A stretch of 64,000 bases of DNA from DATNBU01 sp964476185 (GTDB lineage Bacteria; Desulfobacterota; Binatia; UBA1149; CAITLU01). The notes beneath the pieces are model-generated. The model saw nothing but the letters and a program-made list of their open reading frames with translations. It did no database searches and was not told the DNA's origin. Below are positions 43,521-51,849 of the stretch, piece by piece. How positions within the stretch are numbered: position 1 is the stretch's first letter; each line of letters opens with the position of its first letter. A program made the position numbers and the translations under genes. The DNA lies in assembly GCA_964476185.1 (NCBI GenBank), contig CAYYZO010000008.1, positions 1 through 64,000 of the forward strand, read 5' to 3'.

Positions 43521-44420
43521 TCAGCGCCCGTGCCGGAGAGGCCTCGGGACGCCGTGGATCACCTTCACGACGAAGACCTTGCCGGGCCCGTCGTACCGGC
43601 CCGCCGCCGCCCGCGCGCTCGCCGGGTCGGCGAACACCGCGGCAACGGCCGATCCGCTGCCGGACATCACCGCGGCCCGCGCGCCGAGAGCCTCGAGGCG
43701 TTCCCGCGAGCGCCGCACGGATGCCACGGATCGTTCGACGCCGCTCTGGAAGTCGTTGAAAAACCACGTCTCCACGGCATCGAGGCGGCGCGCGAAAGCG
43801 CGGGTATTAGAAGCGCCCCGGCCGGAAGTCAAGCGCGGCAGCGCGTGCCGATAGGCCCAGGCCGTGTTCACTCGCTCGTCGGGTACGACGAGCACCAGCG
43901 TCCCGCGCGGCCCGCGCCGCAACGGGGACAGCACATCCCCGATCCCGGTCGCCCGGGCGGGCCGGCAGGCCAGGAAAAACGGCACGTCGGCGCCCAGCGA
44001 ACGCGCCAGATCGAACCCGGAGTCCGCCGCCAGCCGCCGCCCGAGCATCCCGGGCAGGCAACGGATCACCGCGGCGGCGTCGCTGCTTCCACCGCCGAGT
44101 CCCGCGCCGAACGGGATCTCCTTGCGCACGTGCACCGCGACCCGCGCCGCGACCCCGAGCCGCTCGAGCACCCCGGTGGCCGCCCGGGCGGCCAGGTTCG
44201 ACGAGCCGCCGGGGACCTTCTCCGGGCCGCTCACCGTGCAGGCGACCGACGCGCCGCGAGCCGGGCGCGCCGACACGCGCAGGGTGTCGTACAACGACAC
44301 CGGGAACATCAGCGTGTCGAGGTCGTGGTAGCCGTCGGCGCGGCGGCCGAGCACCCGCAGCGAGAGGTTCACTTTCGCGGGTGCGCGCACCACGACGCTG
44401 GAGGAACGGAACGCAGCCAA
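43521..44420 (-). CDS. ispE: 4-diphosphocytidyl-2-C-methyl-D-erythritol kinase
   Basis: The protein (about 299 residues) is the GHMP kinase of the MEP isoprenoid pathway. It has VRAPAKVNLSLRVLGRRADGYH at the N terminus, the ATP loop PFGAGLGGGSSDAAAVI near residues 102-118, GADVPFFLA, and late VMSGSGSAVAAVF. The start is uncertain: TTG at 44420 gives nine residues before the family begins, and GTG codons near 44390 would be shorter. suhB is divergent 47 bases away, so the two share a promoter region. Confidence 0.94.
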   Translation of the reverse strand: MAAFRSSSVVVRAPAKVNLSLRVLGRRADGYHDLDTLMFPVSLYDTLRVSARPARGASVACTVSGPEKVPGGSSNLAARAATGVLERLGVAARVAVHVRKEIPFGAGLGGGSSDAAAVIRCLPGMLGRRLAADSGFDLARSLGADVPFFLACRPARATGIGDVLSPLRRGPRGTLVLVVPDERVNTAWAYRHALPRLTSGRGASNTRAFARRLDAVETWFFNDFQSGVERSVASVRRSRERLEALGARAAVMSGSGSAVAAVFADPASARAAAGRYDGPGKVFVVKVIHGVPRPLRHGR

Positions 44421-44467
44421 AGCGCTCGAAGTTTGACGGTCTCCGCGACGCGTGACAACAACCGCGC

Positions 44468-45262
44468 GTGCTCGACCGGACGCGTCTCGCCCGCGAACTC
44501 GCGCTCGAAGCCGGCGCGTTCATCCGACGGGCCTTCGGGGAGAGCCGGAACGTCGAGTTCAAGTCGGCCGTCGACCTCGTCACGGACGTCGATCGCGGCG
44601 CCCAGGCGATCGTCGTCGACGGCATTCGCCGCGCGTTCCCGGCGGACACGATCGTCGCCGAGGAGGACGTGGGCCAGGCCGCGGTGGCCGGCCCGTGCTG
44701 GTACGTCGACCCGCTCGACGGAACGACGAACTTCGTGCACGCCCTTCCCCATTTCGCCGTCTCGATCGCGTTTCTGGACGACGGCGCCGCGCGCTCGGCA
44801 GCCGTCTACGACCCCTCCAAGGACGAACTGTTCCTCGCCGAACGAGGAAGCGGGGCGTTCCTCGGCGACCGGCGCCTCGCCGTCTCGCGCGTGGCGGAAC
44901 TGGATCGAGCGCTGCTCGTCACCGGCTTCCCGTACGACCGGCGCGAGCACACCGACCTCTACCTCGGGTACTTCCGGGAGTTCCTCCGCGCGGCGCAGGA
45001 CGTGCGGCGTTTCGGGTCGGCCAGCCTGGACCTGTGTTACGTGGCCGCAGGCCGCTTCGACGGGTTCTGGGAGTGGAAGCTGCATCCGTGGGACACGGCG
45101 GCCGGCTGGTTGATCCTCGAGGAGGCCGGCGGACGCGTGACCGACTTCGACGGCGGACCGTACGATCCCTGGCTACCGCGAATCCTCGCCACCAACGGCG
45201 CGATCCACGACGAGGCGCTCGGCGTGATGGCGCGCCTTGCCTTACGCGACGCCTCGGCCTGA
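44468..45262 (+). CDS. suhB: inositol monophosphatase family protein
   Basis: The 264-residue enzyme has the IMPase metal-binding motifs: DLVTDVDRGAQ, IVAEEDVG with the conserved Glu, WYVDPLDGTTNFVHALPHF near residues 77-95, and late FWEWKLHPWDTAAGWLILEEAGG. The fold dephosphorylates inositol phosphates and related sugars; SuhB also takes part in rRNA maturation in E. coli. The start is a GTG at 44468. tRNA-Arg(CCG) follows by 146 bases. Confidence 0.93.
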   Translation: MLDRTRLARELALEAGAFIRRAFGESRNVEFKSAVDLVTDVDRGAQAIVVDGIRRAFPADTIVAEEDVGQAAVAGPCWYVDPLDGTTNFVHALPHFAVSIAFLDDGAARSAAVYDPSKDELFLAERGSGAFLGDRRLAVSRVAELDRALLVTGFPYDRREHTDLYLGYFREFLRAAQDVRRFGSASLDLCYVAAGRFDGFWEWKLHPWDTAAGWLILEEAGGRVTDFDGGPYDPWLPRILATNGAIHDEALGVMARLALRDASA

Positions 45263-45408
45263 CGCACGCTTCCCGCCGTCGAACCCTCCGCTGCCCGCGA
45301 CGTCCGGGAGCCGTTCCCGTCGCCGCCGATTTCCAGTTCCGCCCGGCAGCAGATATGAGCGATCCGTTGCGCGGGCCGCCGGCTCGCCGCAACGACGATC
45401 GCGCGGGC

Positions 45409-45484
<76 letters not shown>

Positions 45485-45517
45485 CGCGCGGCGCATCGTA
45501 CGAGGGGGAATTCATCC

Positions 45518-46036
45518 GTGACCGGTTCGATCCTTCGGCGCCTCGGCGCAGGCTGCCTGCTCGTTGCCGTCAGCCTCGCTGCCGGCTGTGTCTTCACGAT
45601 TCCCACCGACCCGAAGCTCTACCCCGTCGCCGCCGACAAGGTGCCTGCGCTGCCGGCCGGCGCGAAGGTCGAGCTCGTGAACGGCTTCTCGCGCTCCTAC
45701 ATGGCGCGGATGGAAGGCAACCAGCAGGCCGATCTGCAGGAGTTCACGCAGACCGCCATCACGCTGGCAACCGGCGCGCTCGAACAGAAGGGCGTCGCCG
45801 TCGGCGCGGGAGGCAAGCCGGTCGTGCTCGAGGTGACCGGCCCGACCTGGACGCCGGGGTTCGGCATGACGCGGGGATCGGTGTCCCTCGACGCCACCCT
45901 CGGCGCGACCAAGGTCTCGACCTGGGGCGAGGCGGCCGGGATCAACGCGACCAAGAACTTCAGCTCGGCGATCTCGGAAGCCGTCGAGAACCTGCTGCAG
46001 AAGGCCGAGTTCCGCGACTATCTGGCGACCCCCTGA
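45518..46036 (+). CDS. putative outer-membrane lipoprotein
   Basis: The 172-residue protein starts with an N-terminal Arg pair and a hydrophobic stretch that ends in the lipobox VSLAAGC, so it should be a lipoprotein with mature Cys24. The rest is a small mixed alpha/beta domain, with AKVELVNGFSRSYM, ITLATGALEQKGVAV, VVLEVTGPTWTPGFG and ISEAVENLLQKAEFRDYL. I do not recognise a named family; the layout resembles small accessory lipoproteins in which two short repeats pack together. GTG at 45518 has AGGGGG upstream. The sequence becomes unknown (N) soon after its stop. Confidence 0.75.
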   Translation: MTGSILRRLGAGCLLVAVSLAAGCVFTIPTDPKLYPVAADKVPALPAGAKVELVNGFSRSYMARMEGNQQADLQEFTQTAITLATGALEQKGVAVGAGGKPVVLEVTGPTWTPGFGMTRGSVSLDATLGATKVSTWGEAAGINATKNFSSAISEAVENLLQKAEFRDYLATP

Positions 46037-46069
46037 ACGACGCCCTCGCGGTGCCGGCTTCGCAGCCCG

Positions 46070-46169
46070 NNNNNNNNNNNNNNNNNNNNNNNNNNNNNNN
46101 NNNNNNNNNNNNNNNNNNNNNNNNNNNNNNNNNNNNNNNNNNNNNNNNNNNNNNNNNNNNNNNNNNNNN
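46070..46169. other. assembly gap of exactly 100 N
   Basis: A run of 100 undetermined bases lies between the lipoprotein stop and rpsU. The exact length of 100 is a conventional placeholder in scaffolding, so the true gap size is unknown. Features between 46037 and 46265 cannot be judged. Confidence 0.98.
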
Positions 46170-46265
46170 ACCGTTGGCGTTCCCCCGGCGATCGGCTAGT
46201 CTCCGTCGGTTCGCGTGGGCGATTCCCGGCCTCGATGCCGGACGCCAATACGAAAGGAGTGACGG

Positions 46266-46463
46266 ATGGAGGTACGTGTCGATGGCTCTCTCGAGCGCGC
46301 CATGCGGGTGCTCAAGAAGAAGCTCGCCGCCGAAGGTGTGTTCAAGGAGATGAAGGTTCGCGCCTTCTACGAAAAGCCGAGCGTTCGTCGCAAGCGCAAG
46401 CGCCAGGAGGCCGAGCGCAAGCGCCGCAAGGCCATGCGTCGCGCCCAGCGCCAGAATTCCTGA
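46266..46463 (+). CDS. rpsU: 30S ribosomal protein S21
   Basis: The 65-residue basic protein is S21. It begins MEVRVDGSLERAMRVLKKKL, continues EGVFKEMKVRAFYEKPSVRR, and ends in a Lys/Arg-rich helix. An AAAGGAG site lies just upstream of the ATG. S21 contacts mRNA near the Shine-Dalgarno helix. It is followed by a small zinc-ribbon gene. The upstream promoter may be lost in the gap. Confidence 0.97.
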   Translation: MEVRVDGSLERAMRVLKKKLAAEGVFKEMKVRAFYEKPSVRRKRKRQEAERKRRKAMRRAQRQNS

Positions 46464-46470
46464 TCGACTC

Positions 46471-46501
46471 CCCCCAGTTCGGGTCCTTGACCGGCTGGGG
46501 G
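46471..46501 (+). terminator. hairpin after rpsU
   Basis: CCCCCAG (46471-46477) pairs with CTGGGGG (46495-46501), and GGTC/GACC can pair inside the loop. The hairpin lies 8 bases after the rpsU stop. No U tract follows, so it may be an attenuator or RNA-stabilising structure rather than an intrinsic terminator. Confidence 0.35.
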
Positions 46502-46635
46502 ACGTGCGGTACGGTCCCGCGCCGTCTGGATATTCCCGATCCGGCGCAGGGCTGCCTGGCTGATTCCCCGGCTCCGGCGACCCGTTCGCCGGAAAGGTTC
46601 GAGAGGGAGCTTGGGTGGTGAAGGGAGTTGTGGAG

Positions 46636-46818
46636 ATGGAGTATCCCAAGTGCATGAAGTGCGACCACGGCACTCTCGTCCCGCTCTCCGACTACGGCAC
46701 CGACGGTGCCTCGGTCCTCTACAAAGCCTGGGTTTGCGTGAATCCTGACTGCGGATTCTCGCTGCGAATCGACAAAGGCCAGGTCACGTACGGCAAACGT
46801 CTCGAACCGACGCGCTGA
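46636..46818 (+). CDS. small zinc-ribbon protein
   Basis: The 60-residue protein has two cysteine pairs, CMKC near residues 6-9 and CVNPDC near residues 37-42, which should form one zinc ribbon. Between them is a short loop with LVPLSDYGTDGASVLYKAWV. The C terminus is LRIDKGQVTYGKRLEPTR. I do not recognise a named family. The ATG at 46636 is preferred because AGGGAG lies 9 bases upstream; GTG codons at 46615 and 46618 are possible alternatives. It follows rpsU by 172 bases and is ended by a good terminator. Confidence 0.75.
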   Translation: MEYPKCMKCDHGTLVPLSDYGTDGASVLYKAWVCVNPDCGFSLRIDKGQVTYGKRLEPTR

Positions 46819-46853
46819 ACAGGCGCGGCGGTCGATCCGATGAAATTCTGACG

Positions 46854-46889
46854 GGGCGCACCCGATGGGCGCGCCCTCGTCTTATTTTG
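46854..46889 (+). terminator. Rho-independent terminator
   Basis: GGGCGC (46854-46859) pairs with GCGCCC (46871-46876), and inside it CCC pairs with GGG around a GAT loop. TCGTCTTATTTT follows, a clear U-rich tract in this GC-rich genome. It lies 36 bases after the zinc-ribbon gene and before cysC, so it separates the two transcription units. Confidence 0.75.
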
Positions 46890-46912
46890 CAGCAACAGAA
46901 AGCAGGACGACC

Positions 46913-47527
46913 ATGACGCAACCGAAATCGCAGAACATCGTTTGGCATCAGACCACCGTCTCGCGCTCCGAGCGCGAAGCGATCAGCGGCCACCGCGGGT
47001 GCACCGTGTGGCTGACCGGCCTTTCCGGCTCCGGGAAGTCGACGGTCGCGAACCTGCTCGAGAAGGCGCTCTGGGAGCGCGGCGTGCGCGGCTTCGTGCT
47101 CGACGGCGACAACATCCGCCACGGCCTCAACAAGGACCTCGGCTTCTCGCCGAAGGATCGCACCGAGAACATCCGCCGCATCGGCGAAGTCGCGGCGCTG
47201 TTCACCGACGCCGGCGTCGTCAACGTCACCGCGTTCATCTCGCCGTACCGGGCCGATCGCGAGATCGCGCGCAAGGCGATGCCGGAAGGCTGCTTCATCG
47301 AGGTCTACATGAAGTGCGACCTCGACGAGTGCGAGAAGCGCGACCCGAAGGGCCTCTACAAGAAGGCGCGCGCCGGCGAGATCCCCGAGTTCACCGGCAT
47401 CTCCGCGCCGTACGAGGCGCCGGAGAATCCCGAGCTGGTCGTCGAAACGACCGGACAGACGCCGGAACAGAGCCTGGCCGTGATCCTCCACTACCTCGAG
47501 GACAAGGGCTACATTCCGAAGGCGTGA
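46913..47527 (+). CDS. cysC: adenylyl-sulfate kinase
   Basis: The 204-residue enzyme phosphorylates APS to PAPS. It has the P-loop GLSGSGKSTVANLLE near residues 37-51, LDGDNIRHGLNKDLGFS for APS binding, RTENIRRIGEVAALF, and AFISPYRADREIAR. The ATG at 46913 is chosen because AGGA lies just upstream and MTQPKSQNIVWHQ is a typical N terminus. No cysD, cysN or sat is adjacent, so its PAPS may serve sulfation as well as assimilation. Its TGA overlaps the next start. Confidence 0.96.
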   Translation: MTQPKSQNIVWHQTTVSRSEREAISGHRGCTVWLTGLSGSGKSTVANLLEKALWERGVRGFVLDGDNIRHGLNKDLGFSPKDRTENIRRIGEVAALFTDAGVVNVTAFISPYRADREIARKAMPEGCFIEVYMKCDLDECEKRDPKGLYKKARAGEIPEFTGISAPYEAPENPELVVETTGQTPEQSLAVILHYLEDKGYIPKA

Positions 47528-48303
47528 GCCGCTCCGGTCCACAAGCGACGGTCGCCCGTTCCCGCCGACCGCGCCGCCAGGCGCGCACGCGCGCGGTACG
47601 GGCGACCGTGCTCGCCCTTCTCGTGGCCACCGCGCCCGCCCTCGACGCCGATGCCGGCGACACCGGCATCGTCCGCGGGCGCGTGCGTTTCGAAGGCCCC
47701 CCGCCGGCTCCGGCGTCGCTCTACATGACGCTCGACCCGGCCTGCGACCGCCTCTACCCCAAGGGCCGGCCTTCCGATTCCCTGCTCGTCGACCCGTCCG
47801 GCGGACTGGCCAACGTCCTCGTTCACGTGAAATCCGGCTTGCCGGGGAAGACGCGGTGGGCGACCCCCGACGAAGCCGTGCGCATCGAGCAGAAGGGCTG
47901 CATGTTCGTTCCGCACGTGATCGCGGTGCGCGCCGGGCAGGAGATCGACCTGCACAACTCGGATCCGTCGTTCTACAACGTGAGCGCCAGGGCGAACTCC
48001 AACCCGTCGTTCCGCGTCGCGATGCCCGGACGCGGCGCCAGCGTCCGGCGCTCGTTCGCCTCGCCGGAAGTGGCCGTCAAGCTGAAGTGCGACGTGCATC
48101 CGTGGATGTCGGCCTTCGTGGGCGTGTTCGACCATCCGTTCTTCGCCGTTTCGGCCGCGGACGGCAGCTTCGTGCTTCCCCCGCTCCCGGAGGGGGACTA
48201 CACGATCGAGGCCTGGCACGAGACGCTCGGAATCCGTTCGAGCCGGATCGAGGTCGAGGAAGACGAGACGGCGACCGTCGAGTTTTCCTTCGCTGGCAAC
48301 TAA
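47524..48303 (+). CDS. secreted cupredoxin-like protein
   Basis: The 259-residue protein begins at a GTG overlapping the cysC stop (GTGA). A long basic N region and a hydrophobic stretch ending near DADA form a signal peptide. The mature part starts with a short beta domain (IVRGRVRFEG). A plastocyanin-like fold follows, with IEQKGCMFVPHVIAVRAGQE, IDLHNSDPSFYNV and CDVHPWM (C189, H192, M195), a type 1 copper-like ligand set. A carboxypeptidase-regulatory-like domain ends it (LPPLPEGDYTIEAWHE). Similar proteins are often annotated as methylamine utilisation-like. With ctaB and SCO downstream, a role in periplasmic copper or electron transfer is likely, but inferred. Confidence 0.75.
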   Translation: MSRSGPQATVARSRRPRRQARTRAVRATVLALLVATAPALDADAGDTGIVRGRVRFEGPPPAPASLYMTLDPACDRLYPKGRPSDSLLVDPSGGLANVLVHVKSGLPGKTRWATPDEAVRIEQKGCMFVPHVIAVRAGQEIDLHNSDPSFYNVSARANSNPSFRVAMPGRGASVRRSFASPEVAVKLKCDVHPWMSAFVGVFDHPFFAVSAADGSFVLPPLPEGDYTIEAWHETLGIRSSRIEVEEDETATVEFSFAGN

Positions 48304-48371
48304 GACCCGCGAGGGCTAGCGTCGCAACGTCGGAGGCGGCAGCCGAACTGCAAGTCGTGGCACTGGTGGAA

Positions 48372-48569
48372 ATGCTTTCTTCGCTCGAGACGCCGCTGGT
48401 CGCCGGCCTGTTCGTCGCCGCGCTGGCCCTCTCCCTGTGGACCGCGCGCCAGGGCGCCGGGGCCGCGGACTCGCGCGCGACCGGAGAGACGATCTGGTCC
48501 CTCGTGGCCGTCGCGATGCTCGCCGTGGTCTCGCTGGCGGTCCGCGTCGGAGGCTCCGGTGGATTCTGA
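48372..48569 (+). CDS. small two-helix membrane protein
   Basis: The 65-residue protein starts at ATG 48372 with GGTGGA just upstream; in-frame GTG codons at 48357 and 48366 are alternatives. It has two hydrophobic segments, PLVAGLFVAALALSLWTA and ETIWSLVAVAMLAVVSLAV, and ends VGGSGGF. I do not recognise the family. Small two-helix proteins are frequent in cytochrome-oxidase gene sets, and this one sits between the cupredoxin-like gene and ctaB, 61 bases before ctaB. Confidence 0.55.
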   Translation: MLSSLETPLVAGLFVAALALSLWTARQGAGAADSRATGETIWSLVAVAMLAVVSLAVRVGGSGGF

Positions 48570-48629
48570 CCTCCAGCCGGCGGCGCGCCGGACTCCCCGG
48601 GAGGCCGGCCTCGCGCCGGCGTTGCCGGC

Positions 48630-49547
48630 ATGAGCACCGTCCTTCGCACCGCGAGCCGACCGGCCATCTCGGATCGCTCGGAAGTCTTTCTCGAACTGAT
48701 CAAGCCCCGCATCACCGTGATGGTGCTGCTGACGGTCGCCGTCGGCTGGTTCTGCGCGATCCCGGCGGCGGACTCGAACGCCGGACTGCTTCACGTGCTG
48801 CTCGGCGCCGCCCTTTCGTGTTCCGGCTGCGGCGCGCTGAACCAGTACTTCGAGCGCGACGTCGACCTGTTCATGGACCGGACGCGCTTCCGTCCGCTTC
48901 CGTCCCAGCGCATGTCGAGCCAGACGGCGGCGCTGCTCGGAGCGCTGATGTCGGCCGGCGGCGTCCTCTACCTCGCGGCGACCATCGGGGCCTTGCCCGC
49001 CGCCGTCAACGGGCTGACCGTCCTCAGCTACCTGTTCCTGTACACGCCGCTGAAGCGCGTGCATCCGATCTCGACGCTCGCCGGCGCGGTGCCGGGCGCG
49101 CTGCCGCCCGTCATCGGCTGGACGGCCGCCAGCGGGCAGATCGGCGCCGGAGCGGTCGTGCTGTTCGCGATCCTGTTCCTCTGGCAGGTGCCGCACTTCC
49201 TGGCGATCGGCTGGATGTACCGCGACGACTACGCGAAGGCAGGCTTCCCGATGCTGGTGGTGGTCGATCGCGACGGCGACGCCACCTCGCGCCTGATGCT
49301 GCTCTACGCCGTCACGCTCCTGCCGGTTTCCCTGCTGCTCGGCAGTGCGGGAGCGGCCGGGCACGTGTACTTCTGGAGCGCCACGCTGGCCGGCGCGCTC
49401 TACGTCTGGGCCGCGTGGAAAGCCGGCAGCGAACGCACGCGGCCGGCGGCGCGCCGCCTGCTGCTGGCCTCGGTGGCCTACCTTCCCATCCTGTTCGGCG
49501 CCCTGTTCGTCGAGCACGCGTGGACCTACGTCCGGGGCGCGCTGTGA
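48630..49547 (+). CDS. ctaB: protoheme IX farnesyltransferase (heme O synthase)
   Basis: The 305-residue UbiA-type prenyltransferase converts heme B to heme O for haem-copper oxidases. It has FLELIKPRITVMVLLTVAVG at the start, the first Asp-rich motif NQYFERDVDLFMDRT near residues 70-84, FLYTPLKRVHPIST, and the second motif region FLAIGWMYRDDYAKAGFPML. About nine membrane helices are predictable. The stop overlaps the start of the following ABC ATPase as GTGA. Confidence 0.96.
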   Translation: MSTVLRTASRPAISDRSEVFLELIKPRITVMVLLTVAVGWFCAIPAADSNAGLLHVLLGAALSCSGCGALNQYFERDVDLFMDRTRFRPLPSQRMSSQTAALLGALMSAGGVLYLAATIGALPAAVNGLTVLSYLFLYTPLKRVHPISTLAGAVPGALPPVIGWTAASGQIGAGAVVLFAILFLWQVPHFLAIGWMYRDDYAKAGFPMLVVVDRDGDATSRLMLLYAVTLLPVSLLLGSAGAAGHVYFWSATLAGALYVWAAWKAGSERTRPAARRLLLASVAYLPILFGALFVEHAWTYVRGAL

Positions 49548-50473
49548 CCCGACCTCTCGTGCGGGTTCGCGACCTGCGACACAGCTACGGGGACCACGTC
49601 GCGCTCGACGGCGTCTCGTTCGAGGTCGCCGAGGGCGAGGTCTTCGGCGTGCTCGGTCCGAACGGCGGCGGCAAGACGACGACGTTTCGCATCCTGTCCA
49701 CCCTGCTGCCGGCGCAGACCGGGCACGTGGAGATCGCGGGCGCCGATGCGGGGACCGACCTCGCGGCCGTCCGGCGGGCGATCGGCGTCGTCTTCCAGTC
49801 GCCGAGCCTCGACGTAAAGCTCACCGTCCGCGAGAATCTCACCTGCCACGGGCACCTCTACGGCCTTTCCGGAGCCGAACTCGAGAGGCGCGTCAGCGGC
49901 GGACTCGCCGCGCTGGCGATCGCCGACCGCGCGGACGCCTACGTCGAGACGCTCTCGGGCGGCCTGCAGCGACGCGTGGAACTGGCCAAGGGCCTGCTCT
50001 CCGATCCGCGCATCCTGATCCTCGACGAGCCGTCGACCGGACTCGACCCCGGCGCGCGCCGTGACCTCTGGGAGTACCTGCTGAACCTGCGACGCGAACG
50101 CGGCACGACGATCCTCGTGACCACGCACCTGATGGACGAGGCCGAGCGCTGCGACCGCCTCGCCATCCTCGACCGGGGCCGCATCGTCGCGATCGACACG
50201 CCGAACGCGCTGCGCCGCAAGATCGGCGGCGACGTGCTGACCATCCGCAGCGCTGGCGCAGCGGAATTGCGCGACGAGATCGAGCGTCGCTGGAGCGTTC
50301 CCGCGACCGCCATCGACGGCACCGTGCGCTGCGAGCACCCCGACGCCCGCAAGTTGCTCCGCGAGATCTACGAGGCCTTCCCGGACGCCGTCGAGTCGAT
50401 CCAGCTCGCCAGGCCGACGCTCGAGGACGTGTTCATCCACGAAACCGGGCACCGCTTCTGGGACGGACGGTAG
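49544..50473 (+). CDS. ABC transporter ATP-binding protein
   Basis: The 309-residue protein is an ABC-2-type ATPase. Walker A is GPNGGGKTTTF near residues 40-50, Q-loop FQSPSL, signature LSGGLQRRVEL, Walker B ILILDEPSTGLDP and H-loop VTTHLMDEAERC. A C-terminal extension of about 80 residues resembles the DrrA/CcmA-like group. GTG at 49544 overlaps the ctaB stop. The permease starts 11 bases later. Its substrate is unknown; the position between ctaB and SCO suggests oxidase assembly, for example copper or heme related, but this is inference. Confidence 0.93.
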   Translation: MTRPLVRVRDLRHSYGDHVALDGVSFEVAEGEVFGVLGPNGGGKTTTFRILSTLLPAQTGHVEIAGADAGTDLAAVRRAIGVVFQSPSLDVKLTVRENLTCHGHLYGLSGAELERRVSGGLAALAIADRADAYVETLSGGLQRRVELAKGLLSDPRILILDEPSTGLDPGARRDLWEYLLNLRRERGTTILVTTHLMDEAERCDRLAILDRGRIVAIDTPNALRRKIGGDVLTIRSAGAAELRDEIERRWSVPATAIDGTVRCEHPDARKLLREIYEAFPDAVESIQLARPTLEDVFIHETGHRFWDGR

Positions 50474-50484
50474 CGGAGGACCCC

Positions 50485-51270
50485 ATGGCTTCGGCATCGA
50501 TGCTCGCCAGCTATTCGCTCGCCCGCCGCGAGGTCGTCCGCTTCCTGCGGCAGCGCAATCGCATCGTCGGCGCCCTCGCCCAGCCCGTTCTTTTCTGGGC
50601 GATCTTCGGCGCCGGCCTGAGCCCGTCGTTCCGCTCCGGCTCGGTCGCCTACAGCGAGTACTTCTTCCCGGGCGTCCTCGTGATGATCCTGCTGTTCACG
50701 GCGATCTTCGCGACGATCTCGATCATCGACGACCGCAACACCGGCTTCCTGCAGGGCGTGCTCGTCGCGCCGGTGCCGCGCTCCGCGATCATCTTCGGCA
50801 AGGTCGCCGGGACGACCGTGCTCGCCGTCGGGCAGGCGCTCCTCGTCGCCGTCGCCGCACCGCTGTTCGGCATGTCGATCGGCGTCTCCGGCCTCCTGCT
50901 CGCGATCCCGGTCATGGTGCTGCTCGCGATCGCGCTCGCCGGGCTCGGCGTCTGGATCGCCTGGCGCATGGATTCCACGCAGGGCTTCCACGCGATCATG
51001 ACGTCGTTCCTGATGCCGATGTGGCTGCTGTCGGGCGCGTTCTTCCCGCCGGGCGGCACGCCGTCGTGGCTCTCGATCGTGATCTCGGTCAATCCCCTCA
51101 CCTACGGCGTCGCGCTGCTGCGTCACGCGCTGTACCTGCACAATCCCGCCGAAACCGCGGAACTTCCTCGATGGGAGTGGTGCCTGGCGGCCAGCATCGT
51201 CTTCGCCGTCGTGACGCTCGCCGGCGCATCGTCCGCCGCGCGCAAGCGGACATCCGGAACGAAGGCGTGA
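50485..51270 (+). CDS. ABC-2 type transporter permease
   Basis: The 261-residue membrane protein has six helices in the ABC-2 pattern. It begins REVVRFLRQRNRIVGALAQP and continues EYFFPGVLVMILLFTAIF, IDDRNTGFLQGVLVAPV, LAIALAGLGVWIAWRMDST and LMPMWLLSGAFFPP, then SVNPLTYGVALLRHAL. It pairs with the upstream ATPase. The stop overlaps the GTG of the SCO gene, so the ABC genes and SCO are translated together. Confidence 0.93.
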   Translation: MASASMLASYSLARREVVRFLRQRNRIVGALAQPVLFWAIFGAGLSPSFRSGSVAYSEYFFPGVLVMILLFTAIFATISIIDDRNTGFLQGVLVAPVPRSAIIFGKVAGTTVLAVGQALLVAVAAPLFGMSIGVSGLLLAIPVMVLLAIALAGLGVWIAWRMDSTQGFHAIMTSFLMPMWLLSGAFFPPGGTPSWLSIVISVNPLTYGVALLRHALYLHNPAETAELPRWEWCLAASIVFAVVTLAGASSAARKRTSGTKA

Positions 51271-51845
51271 AGATTCGACCGGTCGCCGCCGCGATCGCGC
51301 TGGCCGCGGTCGTCCTGCACCCGGGTTGCCGATCCGCCGAGCCGCTGCCCGTGCTCGGCCGCGTGCCGGGATTCCGGCTCGTCGCCGACGACGGCTCGGC
51401 GTTCGACGCGGCATCGCTGCGCGGTCGTCCCTGGCTCGCGAGCTTCCTGTTCACCAGTTGCCCCGGGCCCTGCCCCCGCCTCGTCGAGCGCCTGAAGTCC
51501 TTGCGCGGCGAGATCCCGGCCGAGCGGCTCGCGTTCGTGTCGTTCACCGTGGACCCCGGGACCGACACGCCGCCGGTGCTTGCCGAGTACAAGCGCACGC
51601 GCGGCATCGGCGCGGACGACGCCTGGACGTTCGTGACCGGCCCCTCGGCCGAAGTCCTGGCGCTGGTCCAGAAGGGCTTCCTCACCGGGGTCGAGCCGGG
51701 AGGTTCGCCCGAAACCGAAGGAGCGGTCGTCCACGGCACCCGCGTCGCCCTGGTCGACGGCGAGGGCGGCATCCGCGGCTTCTACTCCACCGAGGACGAC
51801 GAAGACCTGGCCAGCCTGCGGCGCGACGTCGCGACGCTTCGCTGA
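51267..51845 (+). CDS. SCO1/SenC family copper chaperone
   Basis: The 192-residue protein has a hydrophobic N terminus with HPGC near residue 21, possibly a weak lipobox; otherwise an uncleaved anchor. The thioredoxin-like SCO domain has the copper-binding CPGPC (C65, C69), FVSFTVDPGTDTPPVLAEY, WTFVTGP and H156 in VVHGTRVALVD. It should deliver copper or reduce cysteines for CuA assembly in cytochrome oxidase. GTG at 51267 overlaps the permease stop. The gene ends 4 bases before the convergent next gene. Confidence 0.93.
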   Translation: MKIRPVAAAIALAAVVLHPGCRSAEPLPVLGRVPGFRLVADDGSAFDAASLRGRPWLASFLFTSCPGPCPRLVERLKSLRGEIPAERLAFVSFTVDPGTDTPPVLAEYKRTRGIGADDAWTFVTGPSAEVLALVQKGFLTGVEPGGSPETEGAVVHGTRVALVDGEGGIRGFYSTEDDEDLASLRRDVATLR

Positions 51846-51849
51846 CCGT

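Noticed and set aside
45263..45408. Coding extension of the plus-strand frame across suhB and tRNA-Arg
   Set aside because: The frame continues through a perfect tRNA gene and is Arg-rich; no start or homology supports it.
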